Source: Myroides guanonis
Lineage (GTDB): Bacteria; Bacteroidota; Bacteroidia; Flavobacteriales; Flavobacteriaceae
Assembly (NCBI RefSeq): GCF_900114085.1
Contig: NZ_FORU01000014.1
Coordinates: forward strand, 39,665-103,664
DNA length: 64,000 nucleotides
Direction of reading: 5' to 3'
Part shown: one piece after another, positions 28,020 through 36,383 of the stretch
Numbering within the stretch: position 1 is the stretch's first letter
How the letters are laid out: the number at the start of each line of letters is the position of its first letter
Notes under the pieces: model-generated
The model's database searches: none
Told to the model about the DNA's origin: nothing
The model's input: only the letters and a program-made list of their open reading frames with translations
Position numbers and translations under genes: made by a program

Positions 28020-28340
28020 TTAAAGCATTCCTAATTCTAATTTAGCTTCTTCACTCATGAGGTCTTTACTCCATGCAGGATCGAATGTCAGTTCTACTTC
28101 AACTCCTTTAACATTCTCCATAGCACGTACCTTCTCCTCTACCTCTCTTGGTAAAGTTTCAGCCACAGGGCAGTTAGGTGAAGTTAATGTCATTAAAATC
28201 TTAACATCATAGTCCTCATTTACAAAAACGTCATAAATAAGTCCTAATTCATAAATATCAACTGGAATTTCAGGATCATAAATAGATTTTAAAACACCTA
28301 CAATATTTTCACCTAATTCTTGTACATTAATTTCTTCCAT
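28020..28340 (-). CDS. sufT: SUF-associated DUF59/MIP18 family protein (SufT-like)
   Basis: A 106-residue DUF59 protein that acts as an auxiliary Fe-S maturation or carrier factor. The fold is shown by VLKSIYDPEIPVDIYELGLIYDVFV, the reactive cysteine motif MTLTSPNCPVAETLP and VELTFDPAWSKDLMSEEAKLELGML. The YDPEIPVDIYELGL and DPxW motifs are those of PaaD/SufT relatives. It lies 2 bases after sufE and 2 bases before DUF2480, clearly one message. Confidence 0.9.
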   Translation of the reverse strand: MEEINVQELGENIVGVLKSIYDPEIPVDIYELGLIYDVFVNEDYDVKILMTLTSPNCPVAETLPREVEEKVRAMENVKGVEVELTFDPAWSKDLMSEEAKLELGML

Positions 28341-28342
28341 AA

Positions 28343-28762
28343 TTATCTTCTTGCTTGAAATGCTAACGCATACATTTTTATTTGTTTAATCATTGAGACC
28401 AATCCGTTTGCTCTCGTAGGGGAAAGATGCTCTTTTAATCCTATTTCGTCTATGAATCCCATATCTGCATCCAATATTTCTTTCGCAGGTTGATTCGTAA
28501 AAACTCGTATTAAAATAGCTACAATTCCTTTTGTTAAAATAGCATCGCTATTTGCGGTAAAGAAAAGTTTTCCGTCTTTTTCTTCCGCATGTAACCAAAC
28601 TCTAGACTGACAACCTTTTATAAGATTCTCCTCTACTTGATATGTTTCATCGATAATTGGTAGAGATTTTCCTAACTCAATGATGTACTCATATCGTTGC
28701 ATCCAATCATCAAACATTGAAAACTCATCTACTATTTCTTCTTGTATTTCTTTAATTGTCAT
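28343..28762 (-). CDS. sufE: SufE family sulfur acceptor
   Basis: A 139-residue protein that accepts persulfide sulfur from SufS and hands it to the SufBCD scaffold. The acceptor cysteine is in NLIKGCQSRVW, with the usual SufE helices before it (FSMFDDWMQRYEYIIELGKSLP) and SPTRANGLVSMI near the C-terminus. It starts 18 bases downstream of sufS. Confidence 0.93.
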   Translation of the reverse strand: MTIKEIQEEIVDEFSMFDDWMQRYEYIIELGKSLPIIDETYQVEENLIKGCQSRVWLHAEEKDGKLFFTANSDAILTKGIVAILIRVFTNQPAKEILDADMGFIDEIGLKEHLSPTRANGLVSMIKQIKMYALAFQARR

Positions 28763-28780
28763 TATAACTTGTCTTATTTT

Positions 28781-29995
28781 TTAGGATAACATCTCTTTCG
28801 CCTTTTTTACAGCGGCTACTAATGTGTCTATTTCTTCTTTTGTATTATAAAAACTGAAAGAGGCTCTAACTGTACCAGGAATTGCAAAGAAATCCATTAT
28901 TGGTTGTGTACAATGATGTCCAGTTCTAACCGCAACACCCAATTTATCAACAATCACTCCAATGTCATAAGGATGTATTCCTTCAATATTAAATGAAATA
29001 ACAGCTGTTTTTTCTTTAGCGGTTCCAATAATGTGTAATCCATCAATTTCTAACAACTTTTCAGTACCATATAGTAACAACTCATGTTCATAACTACCAA
29101 TAGCATCAAAACCAATAGTATTCATATAATCCAAAGCAACTCCTAAAACAATTCCTCCTGCTATATTTGGTGTTCCCGCTTCAAACTTATGAGGTAAGCA
29201 AGCATAAGTAGTTTTCTCAAAAGTAACCGTTTGAATCATTTCGCCTCCACCTTGATATGGTGGTAATTTATTCAACCAAGCTTCTTTACCATATAAAATA
29301 CCCGTACCCGTAGGCCCGCATACTTTATGTCCTGAAAAAACATAAAAATCACAGTCAAGTTCCTGAACATTAGGTTTAATATGAGGTGTTGCTTGTGCAC
29401 CATCAATCAAAACCGCAGCCCCAACTCTATGAGCCTGATCAATAATATATTTTATAGGATTAATTGTACCCAAAGCATTAGAAACATGCGTAACAGCAAC
29501 AACCTTTGTGTTTACATTCAACAGCGCATCAAATTCTTCAAGAATCAACTCTCCATGGCTATTCATGGGAATCACTCTCAATGAAGCACCTGTACGTTCA
29601 CATAAAAATTGCCATGGCACAATATTAGAATGATGTTCCATTGCAGAAACTACAACTTCATCACCAGGTTTTAATAAAGAAGCAAAACCATTAGCTACCA
29701 AATTGATTCCAAAAGTTGTTCCTGAAGTAAACAAAACCTCTCTATCATGTACAGCATTAATATGATGTTGTACTTTCTTACGTGCCTCTTCATAAGCATC
29801 CGTTGCTAGTTGACTCAAAGTATGTACTCCTCTGTGAATATTAGCATTGATGGTATTATAATAGGTTGCAATAGCATCAATCACCACCTTGGGCTTCTGT
29901 GCTGTAGCTGCATTATCGAAATAAACCAATGGCTTGCCATTGACCTTTTCTTTTAATATAGGAAAATCGGCTCTTACAGACTGAATATCAAACAT
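28781..29995 (-). CDS. sufS: Cysteine desulfurase SufS
   Basis: A 404-residue PLP enzyme of class V aminotransferase fold that takes sulfur from cysteine for Fe-S assembly. YFDNAATAQKP marks the N-terminus. The PLP lysine is in FSGHKVCGPTGTGILYG, and the active cysteine is in RTGHHCTQPIM with the SufS-type RTGHHC context. It heads the second suf block (sufS-sufE-sufT-DUF2480, then DUF3078) from its own -7 element (30042-30049). In relatives this block normally follows sufD directly, but here it is separated from sufD by about 8.4 kb of opposite-strand genes. Confidence 0.95.
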   Translation of the reverse strand: MFDIQSVRADFPILKEKVNGKPLVYFDNAATAQKPKVVIDAIATYYNTINANIHRGVHTLSQLATDAYEEARKKVQHHINAVHDREVLFTSGTTFGINLVANGFASLLKPGDEVVVSAMEHHSNIVPWQFLCERTGASLRVIPMNSHGELILEEFDALLNVNTKVVAVTHVSNALGTINPIKYIIDQAHRVGAAVLIDGAQATPHIKPNVQELDCDFYVFSGHKVCGPTGTGILYGKEAWLNKLPPYQGGGEMIQTVTFEKTTYACLPHKFEAGTPNIAGGIVLGVALDYMNTIGFDAIGSYEHELLLYGTEKLLEIDGLHIIGTAKEKTAVISFNIEGIHPYDIGVIVDKLGVAVRTGHHCTQPIMDFFAIPGTVRASFSFYNTKEEIDTLVAAVKKAKEMLS

Positions 29996-30041
29996 AATCT
30001 ATTGATTAAAATAAGTTTTCTAAACTTATAAAATTTCCTTG

Positions 30042-30049
30042 CAAAGATA
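30042..30049 (-). promoter_or_regulatory. -7 promoter element for sufS
   Basis: The minus strand reads TATCTTTG, a full match, 46 bases before the sufS start. This shows the split-off half of suf has its own promoter. Confidence 0.6.
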
Positions 30050-30093
30050 AGAAATCATCTCGGCATGCCTCATTTATTATAGTTTAAAATTAA

Positions 30094-30147
30094 TCTAAAT
30101 ATATTTTGACATTTACCAAAAAGAAACTAGATTTGCCTTTATTTAGA
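30094..30147 (+). promoter_or_regulatory. Inverted ATTTAGA half-sites flanking the hmu promoter; possible iron-regulator operator
   Basis: TCTAAAT at 30094-30100 and ATTTAGA at 30141-30147 flank the -33/-7 promoter. The first lies in the near-palindrome TTTAAAATTAATCTAAA (30083-30099). Such halves resemble Fur-type operators, and heme uptake is normally iron-repressed, but the assignment is weak. Confidence 0.3.
30106..30135 (+). promoter_or_regulatory. Promoter of the hmu heme-uptake operon
   Basis: TTG (30106-30108), a 19-base spacer and TAGATTTG (30128-30135) form the best match in this window to the flavobacterial promoter consensus, 31 bases before the hmuT ATG. Confidence 0.8.
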
Positions 30148-30166
30148 CTTAATCAAAACAATAAAG

Positions 30167-31027
30167 ATGAAAACAAGCATTCAAATTCTATTTATGGTAT
30201 TCCTTTTAGTATCATGTGGGAAAAATAAAAAACAAGATGAACAAGTAGTTCAAGAAGCTGAAATTCAGCAAGACAGAATCATTTCTTTGAACGGTAGTAT
30301 TACAGAAATCCTTGCAGCTCTTGACTACAACACACAAATTGTAGGAGTAGATGTAACAAGTTCTTATCCAGAATCAATAAAAAATGTCGCAAAAGATTTA
30401 GGACATGTAAATAAAGTATCTATAGAATCTATCATGGAATTAAAACCTACTTTAGTTTTAGGTTTAGAAAATGAGGTTTCAGAAGACCTTAAGAAACAAT
30501 TAGCAGACGCTGGAGTTAATGTTCAATTAATTACATTAAAACACAGTATTGAAGGTAGTAAAGAAATGATTCAAGAAGTTGCAAAAGCAGTTAAAAACGA
30601 AAACTACACCAAATTGCTAACAACTATTGACACAGAAATTAAGGATGTTACTGTTTTAGAAAACAAACCAAAAGTATTATTCATCTATGCACGTGGAGCT
30701 GGAATGTTAATGGTTGCAGGTACAGGCACACCAATTGACGAAATGATTAAATTAGCAGGAGGACAAAATGCTATTACGGAGTTTAGTGATTACAAACCAC
30801 TAACACCTGAGTCTTTATTAGCAAACAATCCAGACTATATTTTACTTTTTGACACAGGACTACAAAGTGTTGGAGGTATTGATGGAGTTTTAAAAATTGA
30901 CGGTATTGCTCAAACAAATGCTGGAAAGAATAAAAAAATAATTGCAATGGATGGCCAACTTTTATCAGGTTTTGGACCTAGAGTTGGAAAAGGAGTAAAA
31001 GAACTTAATCAATTGCTTTCAAAATAA
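30167..31027 (+). CDS. hmuT: Heme ABC transporter substrate-binding lipoprotein
   Basis: A 286-residue periplasmic binding protein of the cluster-8 BtuF/HmuT type that delivers heme to the importer. The lipobox LVSC places the acylated cysteine at residue 17. The mature part begins with RIISLNGSITEILAALDYNTQIVGVD and includes ARGAGMLMVAGTGTPIDEMIKLAGG, both typical of HmuT. Its stop overlaps the permease ATG by one base. Heme rather than cobalamin is favoured because the fourth gene of the operon is HmuS. Confidence 0.9.
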   Translation: MKTSIQILFMVFLLVSCGKNKKQDEQVVQEAEIQQDRIISLNGSITEILAALDYNTQIVGVDVTSSYPESIKNVAKDLGHVNKVSIESIMELKPTLVLGLENEVSEDLKKQLADAGVNVQLITLKHSIEGSKEMIQEVAKAVKNENYTKLLTTIDTEIKDVTVLENKPKVLFIYARGAGMLMVAGTGTPIDEMIKLAGGQNAITEFSDYKPLTPESLLANNPDYILLFDTGLQSVGGIDGVLKIDGIAQTNAGKNKKIIAMDGQLLSGFGPRVGKGVKELNQLLSK

Positions 31028-32058
31028 TGACTCAAAAACTTTCTATTTATCTGTTCTCATTAACGTTAGCACTTGTGTTACTAGCGATATTATCTCTTTT
31101 TTTAGGAGTTTATCAATTCGAGTATGGATTCATGGAAACTTTAAAACTATTAATACTTGACCACTCTCAATTATCTACTACGGATTTATATGTATTAAAA
31201 GACATACGAATTCCGAGAATTATAATGGCAATTCTAATCGGGAGTGGTTTAGCAGTATCCGGAACTAGCCTACAAGGTATGTTTAAAAATCCTTTGGCTT
31301 CTCCAGATTTAATAGGAATCACATCAGGAGCTGTTCTTTTTGCAGCAGTAACTATTGTATTAGGTAGTTATATTCGAGCACTAATACCAGAGTTTTTACA
31401 TTACTCTTTACTTAGTCTTATGAGCTTTATTGGGTCTATCCTAACAATGAGCTTTGTATATAAAATGTCATCTACCAACGGTAAAACAAACATCGCGGTT
31501 TTATTGCTTTCAGGGGTTGCGATAACAGCTCTAACTGGAGCAACAACAGGATTATTGACTTACCTATCAACAGACGAAGAACTAAGAAATTTGACTTTTT
31601 GGACACTTGGTAGCTTAGCAGGATCTAACTGGACTAAAGTTGCAATATTATCCATTGTAATATTAATTTCTCTTGGAGCCTTAATCAACAAGGGGAAAGC
31701 ATTGAATGCTATGATGCTCGGAGAAAAGGACGCAGAGCACTTGGGAGTAAATGTAGAAAAGTTAAAAAAGAGAATTGTACTTTTTACAGCCTTGATGGTG
31801 GGAACATCCGTAGCCTTTTCAGGCACTATTGGATTTGTGGGGTTAATAGTACCCTATATTTTAAGGCTTTTATTTAAGTCTAATTACTATATGATTTTAC
31901 CACTATCTGCTTTATGCGGTAGTATCTTATTATTAGTAGCAGACTCTTTAAGTAGATTACTTGTTGCACCATCAGAGTTACCAATAGGTATACTCACAGC
32001 AATTATGGGAGCTCCCGTATTTATAGCTATTCTAATACGTTTTAAAAAATCTCTATAA
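31027..32058 (+). CDS. hmuU: Heme ABC transporter permease (FecCD family)
   Basis: A 343-residue inner-membrane permease with about 10 helices. It has the FecCD signatures RIPRIIMAILIGSGLAVSGTSLQGMFKNPLASPDLIGITSG, LGEKDAEHLGVNVEKLKKR and VGFVGLIVPYILRLLFKSNY, the last containing the coupling-helix region that docks on the ATPase. Two bases separate it from hmuV. The gene begins within the hmuT stop codon, so translation is coupled. Confidence 0.93.
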   Translation: MTQKLSIYLFSLTLALVLLAILSLFLGVYQFEYGFMETLKLLILDHSQLSTTDLYVLKDIRIPRIIMAILIGSGLAVSGTSLQGMFKNPLASPDLIGITSGAVLFAAVTIVLGSYIRALIPEFLHYSLLSLMSFIGSILTMSFVYKMSSTNGKTNIAVLLLSGVAITALTGATTGLLTYLSTDEELRNLTFWTLGSLAGSNWTKVAILSIVILISLGALINKGKALNAMMLGEKDAEHLGVNVEKLKKRIVLFTALMVGTSVAFSGTIGFVGLIVPYILRLLFKSNYYMILPLSALCGSILLLVADSLSRLLVAPSELPIGILTAIMGAPVFIAILIRFKKSL

Positions 32059-32060
32059 CG

Positions 32061-32834
32061 ATGTTACAAGCAAAAGACATAAGTTATAATAAAAATGCAT
32101 TCAATATCATTGATGCAATTGATTTTGAATGTAATCAAGGTGAATTAATTGGCATACTCGGTCCGAATGGAGCAGGCAAATCATCTTTTTTGAGTATATT
32201 GGCTAATGAGTTTCATCAAAAAGGCAATCAGGTCATTTTCAAAAATAACGAATATAAAAAGTGGGATTCTAAAGAATTACCCAAGCATAAAGCTAAATTT
32301 TCCCAAAATAACAACAGTGATATTCCGTTAAAGGTGTTCGATGTTATCATGATGGGTCGCTATCCGTATTTTGACAATAATCCAAGTCAAGACGATGAAG
32401 ATGCCGTTTTATATTCTATGAAAAAAACCGATACCGAATCATTATCCAATTTTGAATATAATCATCTTTCAGGAGGTGAAAAACAAAGAGTTCACCTCGC
32501 AAGGGTCATAGCACAATTAGAAAATAGAAATTCGAATAAAATATTGTTTTTAGATGAACCGTTAAATAACTTAGACGTTTTACACCAACATAATTTTTTA
32601 AAGTACATCAAAGAATTTACTAATAGAGGTAACTCTGCACTCGTAGTTCTTCATGATTTAAACCTAGCTGCTCAATTTACTGATAAAATTCTTTTGCTTA
32701 AAAAAGGCAAAAAAGTGTGCTTTGATAGTCCAATCAATGTATTGACACAAGAGATTATCAGCGATGTTTACAATTATCCATGTACTTTAACAACAAATCC
32801 AATTACAAATCATCCACTAATCATTTTTGGATAA
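32061..32834 (+). CDS. hmuV: Heme ABC transporter ATP-binding protein
   Basis: A 257-residue ABC ATPase. It shows Walker [10 protein letters not shown], a Q-loop glutamine in AKFSQNNNSD, the signature LSGGEKQRVHLARV, Walker B ILFLDEPLNNLD, and the H-loop in VVLHDLNLAAQ. All catalytic elements are intact. The spacing (2 bases after hmuU, 12 before hmuS) shows one operon. Confidence 0.94.
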   Translation: MLQAKDISYNKNAFNIIDAIDFECNQGELIGILGPNGAGKSSFLSILANEFHQKGNQVIFKNNEYKKWDSKELPKHKAKFSQNNNSDIPLKVFDVIMMGRYPYFDNNPSQDDEDAVLYSMKKTDTESLSNFEYNHLSGGEKQRVHLARVIAQLENRNSNKILFLDEPLNNLDVLHQHNFLKYIKEFTNRGNSALVVLHDLNLAAQFTDKILLLKKGKKVCFDSPINVLTQEIISDVYNYPCTLTTNPITNHPLIIFG

Positions 32835-32846
32835 AAATTAATATTT

Positions 32847-33887
32847 ATGAATACACAGACTGAAACATTACAAGACCGTTGGGAAGCCTTAAAAACTGCT
32901 AACCCAAGAATGAGAATTAGAAATGCAGCACAAGAATTAAAAGTAAGTGAAGTAGAGCTACTTGCTACACAAATAAACGATACAGTTACACGCTTAAAAC
33001 CTGAATTCAAAGAAATTTTAAGTGAAGTTCAAACACTAGGCAAGGTGATGGGACTAACTAGAAATGATGAAGCAGTGCATGAACGTAAAGGAGTTTATTT
33101 AAACCCAGATTTCTCTTCACCACATGCAGGATTATTCGTAAATCCTGATATTGATTTAAGAATCTTCTTATCACATTGGAAAACAGCATTTGCAGTAACT
33201 GAACAAGCTGGATCTATCACTCGTAAGAGTTTGCAGTTTTTTGGTAAAGATGGAGAAGCAATCCACAAAATATACCTTACTCCAGACAGTGTTGAAGTAG
33301 CATTTGATGAATTAGTAACTAAATTCAAATCAGAGGACCAATCACAACATGAAACAACTGAACCTTACTCACCAAGTGCAGAAGAAAAGCCGGACAATGA
33401 AATTGATGTAACAGGTTTTCAAGCAGGTTGGGAAAGCCTTAAAGACACTCATGATTTCTTTATGCTATTGAGAAAGCACGGCCTTAGTCGTGTTCAAGCA
33501 CTTCGTTTAGCGCCAAGCGAACACTTTGCAAAACAAATCGACAAAGATTCTATAGTGAGTATGCTTGAAAAAGCTGTTGAATTACAAGTTCCAATAATGG
33601 TGTTTATTGGAAATAAAGGAAATATTCAGATTCATACTGGAGAAATTCAGAAATTAATGTGGCATGAAAACTGGTACAATATTTTAGACCCAGATTTCAA
33701 TATGCACTTGGACATGTCAAAAATAGACCAATGTTGGATCGTTAGAAAACCAACTGAAGATGGAGAAGTAACAGCTATTGAAGTATTTAATAAGGCAGGT
33801 GAAATCATCGTTCAATTTTTTGGTAAGAGAAAACCTGGAATTCCAGAATTACAAAGTTGGAGAGATATAGTCGCTGAATTAAAATAA
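32847..33887 (+). CDS. hmuS: Hemin-degrading / heme-trafficking factor HmuS
   Basis: A 346-residue cytoplasmic HemS/HmuS family protein made of two similar halves (about 10-165 and 190-345). Each half has a LQFFGKDGEAIHKIYL / IVQFFGKRK-type strand set. The probable heme-ligand histidine is in NDEAVHERKGVYL. In other bacteria members bind heme and release its iron or pass it on. As the last gene of the importer operon it defines the substrate as heme. The operon ends at the terminator 24 bases after the stop. Confidence 0.93.
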   Translation: MNTQTETLQDRWEALKTANPRMRIRNAAQELKVSEVELLATQINDTVTRLKPEFKEILSEVQTLGKVMGLTRNDEAVHERKGVYLNPDFSSPHAGLFVNPDIDLRIFLSHWKTAFAVTEQAGSITRKSLQFFGKDGEAIHKIYLTPDSVEVAFDELVTKFKSEDQSQHETTEPYSPSAEEKPDNEIDVTGFQAGWESLKDTHDFFMLLRKHGLSRVQALRLAPSEHFAKQIDKDSIVSMLEKAVELQVPIMVFIGNKGNIQIHTGEIQKLMWHENWYNILDPDFNMHLDMSKIDQCWIVRKPTEDGEVTAIEVFNKAGEIIVQFFGKRKPGIPELQSWRDIVAELK

Positions 33888-33910
33888 TTCAAATCTATAT
33901 TTTAACATAA

Positions 33911-33939
33911 AAAACACCCACTTAGTAGTGGGTGTTTTT
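33911..33939 (+). terminator. Terminator of the hmu operon
   Basis: AAAACACCCACT (33911-33922) pairs with AGTGGGTGTTTT (33927-33938) around a 4-base loop, then T run. The open frame upstream of the PNGase F start at 33932 overlaps this hairpin and is therefore not coding. Confidence 0.92.
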
Positions 33940-33997
33940 ATTTATGCTTAATAAATTTTCATATGTTTACAGAAGTTTAACCAAAACACTACAATTT

Positions 33998-35080
33998 ATG
34001 AAAATAAGAACCCTCTTCTTATCCAGTTTACTTCTATTATCAACGAGCATTTTATATAATTGTTCAAGTGATGATACTAAACCTGAAAAAGGTAATCCAG
34101 ATGATCCAGAGATACCAATAATAGAAGAACCAGAACCACCAAAGGAGGGAACCTATAATTACAAAACATTTGACAAAGTGTATGTTGGTATTGAAACTGG
34201 ACAATCTCAAAGTTCAGAAGGAAGCTTTACATTTCCAACGGATATAGAAAAAGTAAAGACTATAAAAATGTACATTCAAAACGAATGTCCTGATAAATCT
34301 TGTGATGAATGGGATCGTTATGCAAATGTGTATGTTAAAAATAAAACTACAGATGAATGGTATGAGATAGGTCGCTTTATAACCCCTTATTGGGTAGGTT
34401 TTGAAAAATTAGAACGAGGTTTAGAAATAGATGTAACCGATTTCAAATCTTTATTAAACGGAGAAACTGAACTTAAAATATATACTGAAACATGGTCAGC
34501 TGGTGGTAGAGAATACAGCGTTGACTTTGACTTTATTTATGGAGAAACGGCTTATAAGTATTCTGCAGTTACACCGATAATTCAAGAAAATAAATCCTCA
34601 ATTGATGGTGTACCTTATGGAGAAAATCACAATCGTGATTTAACAAAAACTATCAAACTTCCTTCAAATACCGAACAGGCATATATCCGTACTATTATTT
34701 CAGGGTGGGGACATGCAACTCCAAATGATGCAGGAGGACGCGGTTGTGCAGAATGGTGTTTTAGGACACATAATATATTAATCGATGGTTCACCAACCTA
34801 TGAGCATTATTTAGGGCCTATCGGTTGTGCTAACAATCCAGTAAACAACCAAGCACCAGGAAACTGGCAAGGTGAGCGTGCTGGATGGTGTCCAGGAATG
34901 GCAGTTCCAACAAGAATTGATTTACTAACTGGAAATTTAGCTTCAAAATCATTTACTTTTGAATATCAGCTTACTGATTGGGCAAACAATCAAAAGAACG
35001 GAAAAGCTTACTATGCAATTTCCAATTTCATAGTTGTTCATAGTACAACACCTATTGAACCTTCTACAGTACAAAAATAA
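33998..35080 (+). CDS. PNGase F (peptide-N4-(N-acetyl-beta-glucosaminyl)asparagine amidase F), lipoprotein form
   Basis: An amidase that cleaves intact N-glycans from asparagine, 360 residues from the ATG at 33998. An alternative start at 33932 lies inside the preceding terminator. The mature part from about residue 55 matches the Elizabethkingia enzyme, as I recall it, almost without gaps. The catalytic residues D60, E118 and E206 correspond to D106 (DEWDRY), E164 (IYTETW) and E252 (GCAEWC), all with a constant offset of 46. The disulfide pairs also map: C97-C102, C250-C254 and C277-C298. It differs in having a lipobox-like LYNC (C22) followed by SSDD and a Pro/Glu-rich linker, which suggests surface anchoring. 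It is transcribed alone between two terminators. Confidence 0.95.
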   Translation: MKIRTLFLSSLLLLSTSILYNCSSDDTKPEKGNPDDPEIPIIEEPEPPKEGTYNYKTFDKVYVGIETGQSQSSEGSFTFPTDIEKVKTIKMYIQNECPDKSCDEWDRYANVYVKNKTTDEWYEIGRFITPYWVGFEKLERGLEIDVTDFKSLLNGETELKIYTETWSAGGREYSVDFDFIYGETAYKYSAVTPIIQENKSSIDGVPYGENHNRDLTKTIKLPSNTEQAYIRTIISGWGHATPNDAGGRGCAEWCFRTHNILIDGSPTYEHYLGPIGCANNPVNNQAPGNWQGERAGWCPGMAVPTRIDLLTGNLASKSFTFEYQLTDWANNQKNGKAYYAISNFIVVHSTTPIEPSTVQK

Positions 35081-35107
35081 TTCAATTTCTTAATTAAATC
35101 ACTCTAT

Positions 35108-35155
35108 AAACATCTAAAAAATTATATTGATAAATACAATTTTTTAGATGTTTTT
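35108..35155 (+). terminator. Terminator after the PNGase F gene
   Basis: A 16-bp stem, AAACATCTAAAAAATT with AATTTTTTAGATGTTT, has a 14-base A/T loop and is followed by T residues. Confidence 0.88.
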
Positions 35156-35390
35156 ATTTATCAAACACTTGTTGATAAATAAAACTCATTAACTTCTCAA
35201 ATACTTGAACTTGAACAATCTAAATTGTAAGTTTGAAGTGTGTCAATAAACATTTTTTACTTGTTTTCTATATAGTATATCCTCATTCGAAACAAGATAT
35301 ATATCAAGTAGTTAAAACCTTTTCAACTGATTATTCAGAAAATTCAAGTTATAAAATTAGACACATATTGTTTAATCAAAATCTTTCAAT

Positions 35391-36365
35391 ATGTCTATTT
35401 TCGATAAGAGAGTTAACTACAAGCCGTTTGAATATCCTGGAATTTATCAATTCACAGAAGCTATAAACAAATCATTTTGGGTTCATAGTGAGGTTGACTT
35501 CACTGCAGACACGCAAGATTTTCATTCTCATTTAACCAAAGAAGAACAACTAGCTATTAAACACAGTTTATTAGCTATTGCTCAAATTGAAGTTTCAGTA
35601 AAAACTTTTTGGGGTAATTTATATACGCATTTTCCAAAGCCAGAGTTCAATGGTTTAGGAAGTACGTTTGCTGAATGTGAGTTTAGACATTCCGAAGCTT
35701 ATTCAAGACTATTAGAAGTTCTAGGTTATAACGACGAGTTTGAAGACTTATTGAAAATACCAGTAATCAAAGAACGTGTAGATTACTTATCTAAGGCACT
35801 AGAAAATGCTAATAATACAGACCGTAAAAAGTATGTAGTTTCCTTAATCCTATTCTCATTATTAATTGAGAATGTGTCATTATTCAGTCAGTTTGCAATT
35901 ATATTATCATTCACGCGCTTCAAAGGTTGGATGAAAAACGTTAGTAATATTATTGCTTGGACATCTATTGACGAGCAAGTTCATGCGAATGCGGGAATAT
36001 ATATTGTAAACATCATCCGAAAAGAGTTTCCTGACTTCTTCGACGAAGAAACCATTGCTCATATTAACGAAGTAGTTATCAATTCTATTGAAATAGAAAG
36101 AAAGATATTAGATTGGATATTTGAGGCTGGAGCAATAGAAACAGTAAACAAAACGGACTTACTAAACTTCATGAAGTTTAGAGTAGACGAAAGTATGATT
36201 AAGATTGGGATGGAGAAAGTATTCCATATTTCTCCCGAGCAATATCAGCCAATGGCTTGGTTTGAAGAAGAGGTTTTTGCAAACACATTAGATGATTTCT
36301 TTGCAAAAAGACCCGTTGATTATACCAAACACGATAAAAGTATTACAGCAGACGACTTATTTTAA
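35391..36365 (+). CDS. nrdB: Class I ribonucleotide reductase small (radical) subunit
   Basis: A 324-residue ferritin-like subunit that generates the tyrosyl radical for dNTP synthesis. Metal ligands are visible: E67 (AQIEVS), E97 and H100 (ECEFRH), the Glu of LIENVS, and Glu/His of DEQVHAN. The radical tyrosine is Y104 (SEAYS). The chain starts directly with the catalytic fold, so the N-terminal ATP-cone found on some flavobacterial NrdB proteins is absent. It is followed 18 bases later by nrdA. The 235-bp leader contains an imperfect hairpin (35203-35239), and I see no convincing NrdR box. Confidence 0.95.
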   Translation: MSIFDKRVNYKPFEYPGIYQFTEAINKSFWVHSEVDFTADTQDFHSHLTKEEQLAIKHSLLAIAQIEVSVKTFWGNLYTHFPKPEFNGLGSTFAECEFRHSEAYSRLLEVLGYNDEFEDLLKIPVIKERVDYLSKALENANNTDRKKYVVSLILFSLLIENVSLFSQFAIILSFTRFKGWMKNVSNIIAWTSIDEQVHANAGIYIVNIIRKEFPDFFDEETIAHINEVVINSIEIERKILDWIFEAGAIETVNKTDLLNFMKFRVDESMIKIGMEKVFHISPEQYQPMAWFEEEVFANTLDDFFAKRPVDYTKHDKSITADDLF

Positions 36366-36383
36366 AAAATAAAAGAAAAAGAA

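Noticed and set aside
33932..33997. Upstream ATG as the start of the PNGase F gene
   Set aside because: It lies within the hmu terminator hairpin and would put 22 charged or mixed residues before a clear lipoprotein signal peptide.
35233..35466. 77-codon frame upstream of and overlapping nrdB
   Set aside because: It overlaps the start of nrdB in another frame and shows no family features; the leader around 35203-35239 is better described as an imperfect hairpin.
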